Assembly (NCBI GenBank): GCA_001483205.1
Contig: JPPB01000091.1
Coordinates: 1-23,335, forward strand
From: an alpha proteobacterium 3107
Lineage (GTDB): Bacteria > Pseudomonadota > Alphaproteobacteria > Rhodobacterales > Rhodobacteraceae
Direction of reading: 5' to 3'
DNA length: 23,335 nucleotides
Below, piece after piece: positions 8,122-15,637 of the stretch (the first letter of the stretch is position 1; every line of letters begins with the position of its first letter). The notes under the pieces were generated by a model that saw nothing but the letters and a program-made list of their open reading frames with translations, was not told where the DNA came from and made no database searches. Position numbers and translations under genes: made by a program.

Positions 8122-8789
8122 GGAGTCAGCCCCATGTCCCAGAACCCGGCCTCCAGCCGCGTCGCCGTTCGGAATGTCCGGCAAAGTGATGCCCATCTCG
8201 GGCTGGTCTCTGGTGCCGCACCGATCCTGCTTTCCACGGCCTCATCGATCAGCGCCCCGACCGAGACGCAAACGCCCTGATACCCGGCCCCGCCATAGGC
8301 CTCTATCCACTCGCGATAAGGGGTCTGCCCGGCCTTCGGCATCAGCCGCGCCCCGATCTCTCCATATCCCAGCACGCAAGGGGCAAGCGCCGCCATCAGA
8401 TCAAGGAAATCGCCCGCGTGCCCGGCCTCCAGCACAAACCGCGTATAGGCCAGGTTTTCGACCCTTTCTTCGGTGGCGAACAGCGCTGCCTCGTCAATCC
8501 CGTGCCCGGCGCAGGTTCGGACATGCAGCGGCATTTCCTCTGTGATCAGGGCATGAAGGATGCCCCCGGCAAGGCGCATTTCAGACAGGCTGTCCGCCTT
8601 GGTGACCGCAAGCGCCCAGGCCCGCGAGAAATGCGTCAGAAAGACATAATCCTGTGCGAGATAGTGCAGAAAGGCCGCGCGCGGCAGTGTCCCGTCGCCC
8701 AGACCCGCCACGAAAGCGTGTTCGGTATAGGAGGCCCAGTGATCCCCGGCGGCAACGCGCCACCGGGGAAAGGTCTGACCATAGGCCAT
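8118..8789 (-). CDS. tenA: TenA / aminopyrimidine aminohydrolase (thiaminase II)
   Basis: Hydrolyses aminomethyl-aminopyrimidine from degraded thiamine to HMP (EC 3.5.99.2), feeding the ThiD step in the cytoplasm. It has 223 residues, normal for TenA. Asp47 in AQDYVFL, catalytic Cys138 in ALAPCVLGYGEIG and Glu213 in RLEAGFWDMG match the known active-site layout of the Cys-type TenA class. The ATG at 8789 overlaps the thiY stop by one base (TGATG), and the 3' end overlaps the thiZ GTG. It lies between the binding protein and the ATPase genes of the importer, suggesting that imported pyrimidine compounds are its substrates. Confidence 0.94.
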   Translation of the reverse strand: MAYGQTFPRWRVAAGDHWASYTEHAFVAGLGDGTLPRAAFLHYLAQDYVFLTHFSRAWALAVTKADSLSEMRLAGGILHALITEEMPLHVRTCAGHGIDEAALFATEERVENLAYTRFVLEAGHAGDFLDLMAALAPCVLGYGEIGARLMPKAGQTPYREWIEAYGGAGYQGVCVSVGALIDEAVESRIGAAPETSPRWASLCRTFRTATRLEAGFWDMGLTP

Positions 8790-9730
8790 CAGGGCCGCAC
8801 CCCCAGATCAACCGCCATGGCGCTGACCGGCCTGACGCCCTCCACCAGACCGGCCTTGTAGAGGAATGCCTCGAACCGGGCATAACGGCTCTGATCCAGC
8901 GCGGCGGGGCGCAGCGCAAACCGTGGCAGCGTGTCAACCCAGGCCCGCGCATTCAGTTCATCGTCAAGCTCGGCAGAGGTGGCGGCAAACAGCGCCCAGC
9001 TTTCTTCGGGATGGTTGACGATATACTGCGTCGCCCGTTCGGTGGCGGACAGAAAGCGGGTGATCCGGTTGGTGTCCATGACCTCGGGGTTGGCCACATA
9101 GATCAGTTCGTCATAAGGCGGCAGGCCGTGCTCTTCGAGATAAAAACAGCGGCCGGGGACGCCCTCGATGTCCATCTGGTTCAGTTCAAAATTGCGGAAA
9201 GCGCCGATCACCGCGTCCACCTGCCCCGACATCACCGCAGGCGAGAGCGACCAGTTGACATTGACCAGCTCCACATCCTCAAGGGTCAGACCGCCCTCTG
9301 ACAACAGCGCCGACAGCAGCGCCTCTTCGACACCCGCGACGGAAAAACCAATCGAGCGGCCCGCAAGGTCGGACAGGGTGTTGATCGGCCCGTCCTCCAG
9401 CACCAGCAGGCAGTTCAGCGGCGTTGCCACCAGTGTGCCGACACGGGTCAGCGGCAGGCCCTCGGCCACTTGCAGATGCAGTTGCGGCTGATAGGAAATG
9501 GCCAGATCGGCCTGCCCGGCGGCAACCATCTTCGGCGGGTCCGAAGGATCAGCAGGGGCGATCACCTCGACCTCCAGCCCGACCTCGGCAAAATAGCCGA
9601 GTTCCTGCGCGACGATAATCGGCCCGTGATCGGGGTTGACGAACCAGTCGAGGATCAGCGTCATCCGGTCCTGGGCCGCCGCCGGGGTCGCCACCAGCAG
9701 GGCAAGCGGCAAAAGCAGGTATTTCATCAT
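8789..9730 (-). CDS. thiY: Periplasmic binding protein for a thiamine pyrimidine precursor (NMT1/THI5-like, ThiY)
   Basis: Captures an HMP precursor such as formylaminopyrimidine in the periplasm and delivers it to ThiX/ThiZ. It has 313 residues. A signal peptide (MMKYLLLPLALLVATPAAAQ) covers residues 1-20 with AAA-Q as the likely cleavage site. The mature N-terminus MTLILDWFVNPDHGPIIVAQ is the NMT1/THI5-like signature, followed by GQADLAISYQPQLHLQ and VNVNWSLSPAVMSGQVDAVI. The start is ATGATG at 9730/9727; the first ATG overlaps the thiF stop, and GGAG lies just upstream. The family is well known; the exact ligand is inferred from the operon. Confidence 0.93.
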   Translation of the reverse strand: MMKYLLLPLALLVATPAAAQDRMTLILDWFVNPDHGPIIVAQELGYFAEVGLEVEVIAPADPSDPPKMVAAGQADLAISYQPQLHLQVAEGLPLTRVGTLVATPLNCLLVLEDGPINTLSDLAGRSIGFSVAGVEEALLSALLSEGGLTLEDVELVNVNWSLSPAVMSGQVDAVIGAFRNFELNQMDIEGVPGRCFYLEEHGLPPYDELIYVANPEVMDTNRITRFLSATERATQYIVNHPEESWALFAATSAELDDELNARAWVDTLPRFALRPAALDQSRYARFEAFLYKAGLVEGVRPVSAMAVDLGVRP

Positions 9731-10713
9731 GGGGTTTCTCCGTTTGGGTCGCCGGTGGCGACAAGGGTGATTTCTCCGCCCCAGCGGGCAGAGAGGTGAT
9801 GCGCCGCGCCCCAGGCGCGCAGGCCGCTGCGACAGCACAGAACCGCGCGCTGTCCGGGGTCCGGCAGGGCGGTGGTGGTTTGGGCGAGGTCTTTGGCGGA
9901 CAGGCGGCGAGCGTCGGGGCGGATCAGTGCGGCCTCGGACGGGCCGCGCAGATCAACAACATAGTCTTCGGGCCGGATTGCCGCGGGCGCAATGAACCGG
10001 TGGGCGACGGGCGGCTCCGGCGCGCCAAGAAAACCAAAGCCGCCAAAGCGCATCGCCTGCGCGTCATAGCTGACCAACCGGCCCAGCGGTGACGGATCAA
10101 GACCGGCCAAAAGCGCCAGCGCCATCTGCGCCTGCACCCCGCCCAGAACGGCCAGCAAAGGCCCGAGCACGCCATCCCCGGCGCAACTGCCCATCCGGGC
10201 GGGCAGATCGGGAAACACCGCCCGCAGCGACGGCGCGACGGCGCAAAACGCCCCGGCATAGCCCTCGACCCCCACCGCCGATGCACTGACCAGCGGCTGC
10301 CCCGTCCGGTGGCAATGGTCCGACAGGATATAGCTGACGGCAAAGCTGTCGGCACAATCAAGCACCACATCGGCGTCATCGGCAAGGGTCAGGACGGTTT
10401 CGGGATCAAGGCGGGCCTGAACCGGGGTCACGCGGGCCTCTGGGTTCAGCGCCCGGATCGCGGCGGCAGCGGCGGCGACCTTGGGGCGTCCGACATCGGC
10501 CATGGCAAACAGCGTCTGCCGGTGCAGGTTGCCGGTCTCCACCCGGTCCGGATCAACGACACACAGGTGGCCAACACCGGCACCGGCCAGGTATTGCAGC
10601 ACCGGCGACGCCAGCCCGCCCGCGCCAACCACCAGCGCCGAGGCCCGTTGCAGGCGCTCCTGCGCGGCGATGCCGAACCCCGGCACGGCAATCTGGCGGG
10701 CATAACGGCTCAT
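9727..10713 (-). CDS. thiF: ThiF/MoeB-type adenylyltransferase fused to a C-terminal rhodanese-like domain
   Basis: Activates the C-terminal Gly of ThiS by adenylation so that sulfur can be loaded for thiazole synthesis. It has 328 residues. Residues 1-225 are the E1-like domain: nucleotide loop GAGGLASP (30-37), VVDPDRVETGNLHRQ (52-66) and SCAGDGVLG (176-184). The two CxxC zinc pairs usual in MoeB/ThiF are not seen: the expected site before FPDLP reads LRAVFPDLP, and the second site near 230-236 has no Cys. Residues about 240-328 form a shortened rhodanese-like domain with active-site-like CCRSGLRAW (293-301), which could carry persulfide sulfur to ThiS. The ATG at 10713 overlaps the thiE stop as ATGA. 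MoeB activity for MoaD cannot be excluded, but the operon favours ThiF. Confidence 0.92.
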   Translation of the reverse strand: MSRYARQIAVPGFGIAAQERLQRASALVVGAGGLASPVLQYLAGAGVGHLCVVDPDRVETGNLHRQTLFAMADVGRPKVAAAAAAIRALNPEARVTPVQARLDPETVLTLADDADVVLDCADSFAVSYILSDHCHRTGQPLVSASAVGVEGYAGAFCAVAPSLRAVFPDLPARMGSCAGDGVLGPLLAVLGGVQAQMALALLAGLDPSPLGRLVSYDAQAMRFGGFGFLGAPEPPVAHRFIAPAAIRPEDYVVDLRGPSEAALIRPDARRLSAKDLAQTTTALPDPGQRAVLCCRSGLRAWGAAHHLSARWGGEITLVATGDPNGETP

Positions 10714-11306
10714 CGCGTGGCCCCGATCCACCGGGTGATGCGCGCCTCCGGCGCAGGGTTCAGGGTGATGTCGGTGACAACCGCAACGCTGTCGGCCCCC
10801 GCCGCCAAGGCCGCCCCCGCGCGCTCCACACTCAGGCCGCCGATGGCCACCAGAGGCAGCGCGCCGATACGGTCTTTCCACAGGCGCACCCGGTCCAGCC
10901 CCTGCGGTGCCCATTTCATCTGTTTCAGGATCGTCGGCCAGACCGGCCCCAGCGCCACATAATCCGGCGACAGGGAAAGCGCGCGGTCCAGTTCGGCCTC
11001 GTCATGGGTGGAAACGCCAAGACGCAGACCGGCGCGGCGGATTGCGCCAAGGTCTGCGGTGTCGAGATCTTCCTGCCCCAGATGCACCCAGTCGCAGCCA
11101 AGATCGATGGCGATTTGCCAGTGATCATTCACCACCAGCACCGCCCCCGCCGCGCGGCACAGGTCGCGCGACCGGGCCAGCATTGCGCGCAATTCCGGCG
11201 GCGGGCGGTCCTTGATGCGCATCTGCACCAGCCGCACCCCCAAGGGCAATGCGCGTTCCAGCCAGGCGGGATCGTCAAAGATCGGATAGAAGCGGTCAAG
11301 GGCCAT
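10710..11306 (-). CDS. thiE: Thiamine-phosphate synthase
   Basis: Couples HMP diphosphate with thiazole phosphate to give thiamine phosphate (EC 2.5.1.3) in the cytoplasm. It has 198 residues, within the usual range for the family. Visible motifs are VQMRIKDR (27-34), VVNDHWQIA with Asp61, DWVHLGQED (72-80), GVSTH (97-101), YVALGPVWPTILKQ (116-129) for diphosphate binding, and VAIGGL (153-158). The ATG at 11306 overlaps the thiG stop by one base, and the end overlaps thiF by ATGA, so translation is likely coupled. Confidence 0.95.
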   Translation of the reverse strand: MALDRFYPIFDDPAWLERALPLGVRLVQMRIKDRPPPELRAMLARSRDLCRAAGAVLVVNDHWQIAIDLGCDWVHLGQEDLDTADLGAIRRAGLRLGVSTHDEAELDRALSLSPDYVALGPVWPTILKQMKWAPQGLDRVRLWKDRIGALPLVAIGGLSVERAGAALAAGADSVAVVTDITLNPAPEARITRWIGATR

Positions 11307-12097
11307 CAGAGCACCGGCAGGCCAAGAACGGGTGTTGAGGGCGCGGCCATGTCACGCGGCGGCATCGGGTCGGCGTCAAGGCCCAGCCGTCCGGCCTCTG
11401 TCGCGCGGGCAAAGCCCTCGGCCATCGCCGCAGGATCGCCCGCCCTGGCCACGGCGGTGTTCAGCAGCACGGCGTCAAAACCCAGCTCCATCGCCTGCGC
11501 GGCGTGGCTGGGCAGCCCCAAACCGGCGTCAATCACCATCGGCACGTCGGGGAACTGCGCGCGCAGGGTGCGCAGGCCGTAGAGGTTGTTCAGCCCCCGC
11601 CCGGTGCCGATAGGTGCCCCCCACGGCATCAGCACCTCACACCCCGCATCCAGCAGCCGCCCGGCCAGAACGCCGTCCTCGGTGGTGTAGGGAAACACCC
11701 TGAACCCGTCCCCGGCCAGGTGCTTGGCGGCCTCTAACAGCCCGAACGGGTCCGGTTGCAGGGTATCAGCATGGCCGATCACCTCGAGCTTGATCCAGTC
11801 GGTTTCAAATACCTCGCGCGCCATTCGGGCGGTGGTGATGGCCTCGCGCGCGCTGTGGCACCCGGCGGTGTTGGGCAGGACATGCACACCGAGCGACCGG
11901 ATCAGGGTCCAGAACGCATTGCCGCCGTCGCCGTTATCGCCACCGCCGCCATCGCCCGCCGATTCGCGCCGCAAAGAGACCGTGGCAACGCCCGCCCCCG
12001 AACGGCGGAACGCGCTTTCAAGCACCGCCGGGGACGGATATTGCGCCGTGCCCAGCATCAGCCGGGACGCCACTTCGGTTCCGTAGAAAACCGGCAC
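11306..12097 (-). CDS. thiG: Thiazole synthase
   Basis: Builds the thiazole phosphate ring from deoxyxylulose phosphate, dehydroglycine and ThiS thiocarboxylate (EC 2.8.1.10) in the cytoplasm. It has 263 residues. The VSLRRES strand, [13 protein letters not shown], Schiff-base Lys103 in [29 protein letters not shown] and [20 protein letters not shown] are all present, so it looks complete and active. An odd feature is a Gly/Asp-rich stretch at residues 47-60 ([14 protein letters not shown]), in the loop after the RRES strand, encoded by GGC/GAT-type repeats. The GTG start at 12097 lies 3 bp after the thiS stop; thiE overlaps the end. Confidence 0.96.
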   Translation of the reverse strand: MPVFYGTEVASRLMLGTAQYPSPAVLESAFRRSGAGVATVSLRRESAGDGGGGDNGDGGNAFWTLIRSLGVHVLPNTAGCHSAREAITTARMAREVFETDWIKLEVIGHADTLQPDPFGLLEAAKHLAGDGFRVFPYTTEDGVLAGRLLDAGCEVLMPWGAPIGTGRGLNNLYGLRTLRAQFPDVPMVIDAGLGLPSHAAQAMELGFDAVLLNTAVARAGDPAAMAEGFARATEAGRLGLDADPMPPRDMAAPSTPVLGLPVL

Positions 12098-12100
12098 CGG

Positions 12101-12298
12101 TCAACCCCCCTGACGCGGGGCGACGACCTCAACCCGGTCACCATCAGTCAACGGTGTGGCACCCCGCGCCCCGGCAGGCACAAAACTGCCGTTCACCGCT
12201 GTTGCCACCGTCGCCCCGCCATATCCCGAATGGGCGAGCACCTCGGCCAGTGTGCCCGCCGGGGTCTCGCAGGGTTTGCCGTTCAACGTGATCTTCAT
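12101..12298 (-). CDS. thiS: Sulfur carrier protein ThiS
   Basis: A 65-residue ubiquitin-like sulfur carrier. It starts MKITLNGKP and ends RQGG; the terminal Gly64-Gly65 is the site adenylated by ThiF and converted to thiocarboxylate, which donates sulfur to ThiG. The ATG at 12298 overlaps the thiO stop as ATGA, and the stop is 3 bp before thiG, matching the usual thiO-thiS-thiG order. Confidence 0.95.
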   Translation of the reverse strand: MKITLNGKPCETPAGTLAEVLAHSGYGGATVATAVNGSFVPAGARGATPLTDGDRVEVVAPRQGG

Positions 12299-13260
12299 TC
12301 CACCACCTCCGATTTCCGGCCATCCAGCACCAGGTCCGCCGCCCGCCGCGCCAACGCAGGGGCCAGCAGAAAGCCATGGCGGAACAGGCCGTTGACATAG
12401 GTCGTCTGCCCCCGCTGCCGGATGCGGGGCAGGTTGTCGGGAAAGGCCGGGCGGGCATCTGCGCCAAGCTCCTGCACCTCTGCCTCGGCCAGCGCGGGAT
12501 CAAGCGCATAGGCCGCACCCAGAAGCTCCATCACCGAGCGCAGCGTTGCCGGGCCACGGTGGTCGCTTTCGATCTGTGTTGCCCCCAGCATGAAGACCCC
12601 GCCGCCATGGGGGACGACATAGAGCGGGCAACGCGGATGCAGCAGCCGCACGGGGCGCGTCAGTGTGAAGGCCGGGCAGCGCAGCACCGCCATCTCTCCG
12701 CGCACGCCGCGCAGGTCGGGCAGGGCATCGCGCGCGGCAAGGCCCCGGCAATCCAGCGTCGGGCCTGTCATGCGCCCGCCGTTCGGGGGGGCGCGCCGCA
12801 CCGAAAGCCGCCCGTGCAGCGCCCTCAGCGCCTCACGCGGGGTCAGATGCGCCTCATCCGGGAAGTGCAGCGCCCGGGAAAAGCGCCCGGCAAGCGCAGG
12901 TTCGGTTTCGGCCAGAGCCTCAGCATCCAGCCACCTGTGCCCTGTGGTGCGGCGGGCGAAACGGTCGAGTTCTCTCGCGTCGCGGTCCGGCGTCACCACC
13001 AGAGACCCGCGGCGGATCACCGGAACACCCGCAGCCTGCCACCAGTCTGCCGCTTCCCGGCCCAGCCGGACAACAACCGGCTCAGCGGTTTCGCCCTCGC
13101 AGAACGGGGCCAACATGCCCCCTGCCCACCAAGAGCACTGATGCCCGCCCGGTTCTGTCTTTGGGTCGAACACATCCGCCGTCGCCCCGCGCGCCGCCAG
13201 TTCGGTCGCCACCGCCAGCCCGACAACGCCCGCGCCAAGGATGGTGAACCGGCCCGTCAT
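12295..13260 (-). CDS. thiO: Glycine oxidase ThiO (FAD-dependent)
   Basis: Oxidises glycine with oxygen to dehydroglycine for ThiG, a cytoplasmic flavoenzyme used by aerobic bacteria in place of ThiH. It has 321 residues. The N-terminal FAD-binding Rossmann loop ILGAGVVGLAVATELAARG (7-25) is clear. A DadA-like body follows, with WWAGGMLAPFCEG, DCRGLAARDALPDLRGVRGE and the C-terminal DARPAFPDNLPRI and TYVNGLFRHGFLLAPALA typical of ThiO. The ATG at 13260 overlaps the thiD stop (ATGA); longer in-frame starts fall inside thiD. The substrate is assigned from its position directly before thiS-thiG. Confidence 0.92.
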   Translation of the reverse strand: MTGRFTILGAGVVGLAVATELAARGATADVFDPKTEPGGHQCSWWAGGMLAPFCEGETAEPVVVRLGREAADWWQAAGVPVIRRGSLVVTPDRDARELDRFARRTTGHRWLDAEALAETEPALAGRFSRALHFPDEAHLTPREALRALHGRLSVRRAPPNGGRMTGPTLDCRGLAARDALPDLRGVRGEMAVLRCPAFTLTRPVRLLHPRCPLYVVPHGGGVFMLGATQIESDHRGPATLRSVMELLGAAYALDPALAEAEVQELGADARPAFPDNLPRIRQRGQTTYVNGLFRHGFLLAPALARRAADLVLDGRKSEVVE

Positions 13261-14060
13261 GTCCAAAGCTCGTGAAAGTGATGCACCGGGCCGTGGCCAT
13301 GGCCGACGCCCAGCCCGTCCGCCGCCCTGATCGCACCCTGAAGCCAGCCATGCGCCCGTGCCACCGCTGGTCTCAATCCTTGCCCCCTGGCCAGTTCCGA
13401 CGCAATGGCTGATGACAGAGAGCACCCGGTGCCATGGGTGTTGCGGGTGGTCAGGCGGGGGGCCCGGAGCCGGTCGATACCTTGCTCATGGATCAGCAGG
13501 TCGGTGCAGACCGGGCCGGTCCCGTGGCCGCCCTTCATAAGGGTGGCGCGCGCCCCCAGTGCGCACAGGGCGCGCCCCTGTCGGGCGGCGGTGTCTTCGT
13601 CCGGGGCTTCGGCCTCACCCAGCAATCGGGCGGCCTCCGGCAGGTTGGGGGTCAGCACATCCGCGCGCGGCAACAGGGCGGATCGCAGGGCATCGACCGC
13701 CTCGCGCTCCAGCAGGGGCGCGCCGGATTTCGCCACCATCACCGGGTCGAGCACCACCGGCCCGCCGAATGGCCCGATTGCATCGGCGACTGCGCGGATC
13801 AGCGGCGCATCGGCCAGCATTCCGATTTTGATGGCGTCGATGTCAATGTCCGACAGCACCGAATGTATCTGTGCGGTGATCATATCCGGGGGCAGGGCCG
13901 CAACCGCCTGAACGCCGACGGTGTTTTGTGCCGTGACCGCGGTGATCGCCGTGGCCGCATAGACGCCGAGCGCCGAGGCCGTTTTGATGTCGGCCTGAAT
14001 GCCCGCGCCGCCGCCCGAATCAGACCCGGCGATGATCAGGATTTTGCAGGCTGTTTCCAA
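13257..14060 (-). CDS. thiD: Hydroxymethylpyrimidine / phosphomethylpyrimidine kinase
   Basis: Phosphorylates HMP twice to HMP diphosphate (EC 2.7.1.49 / 2.7.4.7), the pyrimidine half used by ThiE. It has 267 residues. IIAGSDSGGGAGIQADIKT (9-27), VLDPVMVAKSG (103-113), LTPNLPEA and the anion-hole/catalytic motif NTHGTGCSLSSAIA (207-220, Cys213) are clear. The best start is a TTG at 14060: GGAGG lies 5 nt upstream and the protein then begins right at the family N-terminus. The next upstream in-frame starts run into the riboswitch. It is the first gene of the operon. The ribosome site can be sequestered by an upstream stem, so the TPP riboswitch probably acts at translation. Confidence 0.94.
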   Translation of the reverse strand: METACKILIIAGSDSGGGAGIQADIKTASALGVYAATAITAVTAQNTVGVQAVAALPPDMITAQIHSVLSDIDIDAIKIGMLADAPLIRAVADAIGPFGGPVVLDPVMVAKSGAPLLEREAVDALRSALLPRADVLTPNLPEAARLLGEAEAPDEDTAARQGRALCALGARATLMKGGHGTGPVCTDLLIHEQGIDRLRAPRLTTRNTHGTGCSLSSAIASELARGQGLRPAVARAHGWLQGAIRAADGLGVGHGHGPVHHFHELWT

Positions 14061-14066
14061 CGCGGC

Positions 14067-14100
14067 CTCCGGCTGGGGCCATGCGGGGCAAGAACCGGAG
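14067..14100 (-). promoter_or_regulatory. Possible Shine-Dalgarno-sequestering stem of the thiD leader
   Basis: On the minus-strand transcript, CTCCGG (14100 to 14095) can pair with CCGGAG (14072 to 14067), which contains most of the thiD ribosome site GGAGG. It lies between the TPP aptamer and the TTG start. This fits a translational expression platform; the alternative anti-sequester pairing was not worked out. Confidence 0.5.
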
Positions 14101-14124
14101 TAAAGGCGTTGAAGCGCCCGGTTA

Positions 14125-14206
14125 CCATTCCCTACGCCGGCATGACCCGGATCAGGTACGATGGGTTGGCAAGCGCCTCTCAGCCCGGATGCGGGCACCC
14201 CAACGG
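14125..14206 (-). ncRNA. TPP riboswitch (THI element)
   Basis: The reverse strand reads GGGGTGCCCGC, then GGGCTGAGAGG, then ACCTGATCCGGGTCATGCC, then GGCGTAGGGAA. These are the conserved THI-box blocks in correct order and spacing. P1 is closed by CCGTT pairing with AATGG (including one G-U). It sits in the leader of thiD, 64 nt before the TTG start, so thiamine pyrophosphate is expected to turn the whole thiD-thiX operon down. Confidence 0.96.
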
Positions 14207-14238
14207 CAGGGCCGGGTTAGCAGGTGCCGCAGGGGAAT

Positions 14239-14260
14239 ACAAGCCTCTCTGCGGGCTTGT
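14239..14260 (-). terminator. 7-bp hairpin between mazG and the thi leader, possible mazG terminator
   Basis: ACAAGCC (14239-14245) pairs with GGCTTGT (14254-14260) around an 8-nt loop. It lies on the transcript side downstream of mazG and upstream of the riboswitch. Only ATTCC follows on the minus strand, so termination is uncertain. Confidence 0.35.
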
Positions 14261-14345
14261 AGCCTGACGCCCGGATTTTGAGTCTAAGTCCCGGCCCTGA
14301 CCCTGCCCGACTCGGCCATTATGCAGAAGTCTTACCTTGGCCATA
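14260..14345 (+). repeat. Intergenic repeat locus in the thi leader region (45-bp module plus core fragment)
   Basis: The module at 14260-14305 (CCTGACGCCCGGATTTTGAG, then AAGTCCCGGCCCTGACCC) matches 18387-18434 at nearly all positions and the reverse strand of 1782-1820. Next comes GACTCGGCCATTATGCAGAA (14309-14328). The reverse strand of this part matches 5133-5162 at about 28 of 30 bases. The thi operon promoter must lie in or next to this repeat; no clear -35/-10 pair was found. Bases 14346-14383 hold nothing recognisable. Confidence 0.75.
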
Positions 14346-14383
14346 TCCCCGCACCCGGCCATGCAGCAGCCCTTCCAGCCGCC

Positions 14384-15199
14384 CTACCGCCCCCGCTTCA
14401 CCTCTTCCCACAGCGCATCCATCTCTGCCAAATCCGACTCCTCGGGGCGTTTCCCCCGCCGGGCGAGCCGCGCCTCAACCTCTCCGAACCGCCGGGTGAA
14501 CTTGGCATTCGCGGCGCGCAGGGCCGCCTCCGGGTCAATCCTCAGATGCCGGGCGAAATTGACAACGGCAAACAGCAGGTCGCCGAACTCCTCGGTCATC
14601 TCTGCACGGTTCCGGCGCGTTCTCGCCTCTGCAAGCTCCGCGCATTCCTCGGCAATCTTGTCGATCACCTGATCGGCAGAGGGCCAGTCGAACCCGACCC
14701 GCGCGGCGCGTTCCTGCAATTTCACCGCGCGCATCAGGGCGGGCAGGCCAATGGCAACCCCGTCCAGAGCACCGCCCCCGCCGCGCCCCCGCCGTTCTGC
14801 GGCCTTGATCGTCTCCCAATCCTTAAGCTGTTGCTCGGCAGATTTGTCCCGGCTTTCGTCACCGAACACATGGGGGTGCCGGGCCACCATCTTATCGGCA
14901 ATCGCCCTGGTCACGCTGTCAAAGCTGAAGCGCCCGTCCTCGCTGCCCATCTGGGCATGAAAGACCACCTGAAGCAGCAGGTCGCCCAACTCACCCTCCA
15001 GCTCTGACCATGCCTCGCGCGCGATGGCATCGGCAACCTCATGGGCCTCTTCAATCGTATAGGGCGCGATTGAGGCATAGTCCTGCTCCACATCCCAAGG
15101 ACAGCCGGTGTCCGGGTCGCGCAGGCGGCGCATGATTTCCAGAAGCCGGGGCAGGCCGCCGTCGGGGTCGTGAATCAGGGCGTCGCTGTCATCGGGCAT
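14384..15199 (-). CDS. mazG: Nucleoside triphosphate pyrophosphohydrolase MazG
   Basis: Hydrolyses (d)NTPs to NMPs and pyrophosphate in the cytoplasm, a housekeeping and stress enzyme. It has 271 residues, the normal two-domain length. The first MazG domain has CPWDVEQDYASIAPYTIEEA followed by EVADAI and LEGELGDLLLQVVFHAQM. The second has FDWPSADQVIDKIAEECAEL and MTEEFGDLLFAVVNFARHL. Both metal-binding E-x-x-E/E-x-x-D sets are present. The ATG at 15199 has no strong ribosome site. It lies between the thi leader (downstream) and a small exported-protein gene (103 bp upstream), all on the minus strand. Confidence 0.96.
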   Translation of the reverse strand: MPDDSDALIHDPDGGLPRLLEIMRRLRDPDTGCPWDVEQDYASIAPYTIEEAHEVADAIAREAWSELEGELGDLLLQVVFHAQMGSEDGRFSFDSVTRAIADKMVARHPHVFGDESRDKSAEQQLKDWETIKAAERRGRGGGGALDGVAIGLPALMRAVKLQERAARVGFDWPSADQVIDKIAEECAELAEARTRRNRAEMTEEFGDLLFAVVNFARHLRIDPEAALRAANAKFTRRFGEVEARLARRGKRPEESDLAEMDALWEEVKRGR

Positions 15200-15302
15200 G
15201 GGGTTCGTCCGCTGTCAGGGGGTATGTCGCGCCATATAAACCGGGGCGGCGCGGGGAGTCTATCAGCGACACGGGCGAAGGGGCGCGTCCGGCCAAAAGG
15301 GT

Positions 15303-15575
15303 TCAGCCGCCCGCCCCCGTCACCCCCTGGGGCGGCACGGACAGTCGGGATGACACACACCCGCGCCCGGTATCGCGCCAGGCCGGGTTGTTCAGCACCA
15401 TCTCGCACAGCGCCATGAACGCGCGGCCATCGACGGTAAGGCAAATTTCCTGCCCCAGCTCGACCCGCCCGCCCGCGCTGTCGGTGCAGTAGCATTCGAT
15501 CACCCGCCCGCCGGACTCAACATCAGCCCCGGCAGGCGCACCCAACGCCACAAGGATCAGGGCCAGTTTCCTCAT
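15303..15575 (-). CDS. Small exported cysteine-containing protein of unknown function
   Basis: About 90 residues. The N-terminus MRKLALILVALGAPAGADVE looks like a short signal peptide (cleavage near AGA-D), so the mature protein of roughly 73 residues is probably periplasmic. Five Cys are in the mature part, in IECYCTDSAGGRVELGQEIC, FMALCEMVLNNPAWRDTGRGC. The motif resembles short hypothetical proteins I associate with Rhodobacteraceae; no function is known to me. Other starts are ATGATG at 15587/15584, adding MMRP; none has a clear ribosome site. It is divergent from prfA across 62 bp. The C-terminal tail is Pro/Gly-rich. Confidence 0.72.
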   Translation of the reverse strand: MRKLALILVALGAPAGADVESGGRVIECYCTDSAGGRVELGQEICLTVDGRAFMALCEMVLNNPAWRDTGRGCVSSRLSVPPQGVTGAGG

Positions 15576-15637
15576 GGGGCGCATCATAGCACAGCCGAAG
15601 GGCTTGACCAAACCCGCGCGATAAGGGACAGAGGCCC

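Noticed and set aside
14061..14198. Longer thiD starting at 14198
   Set aside because: It would run through the TPP riboswitch; the TTG at 14060 with a well-spaced GGAGG fits the family N-terminus.
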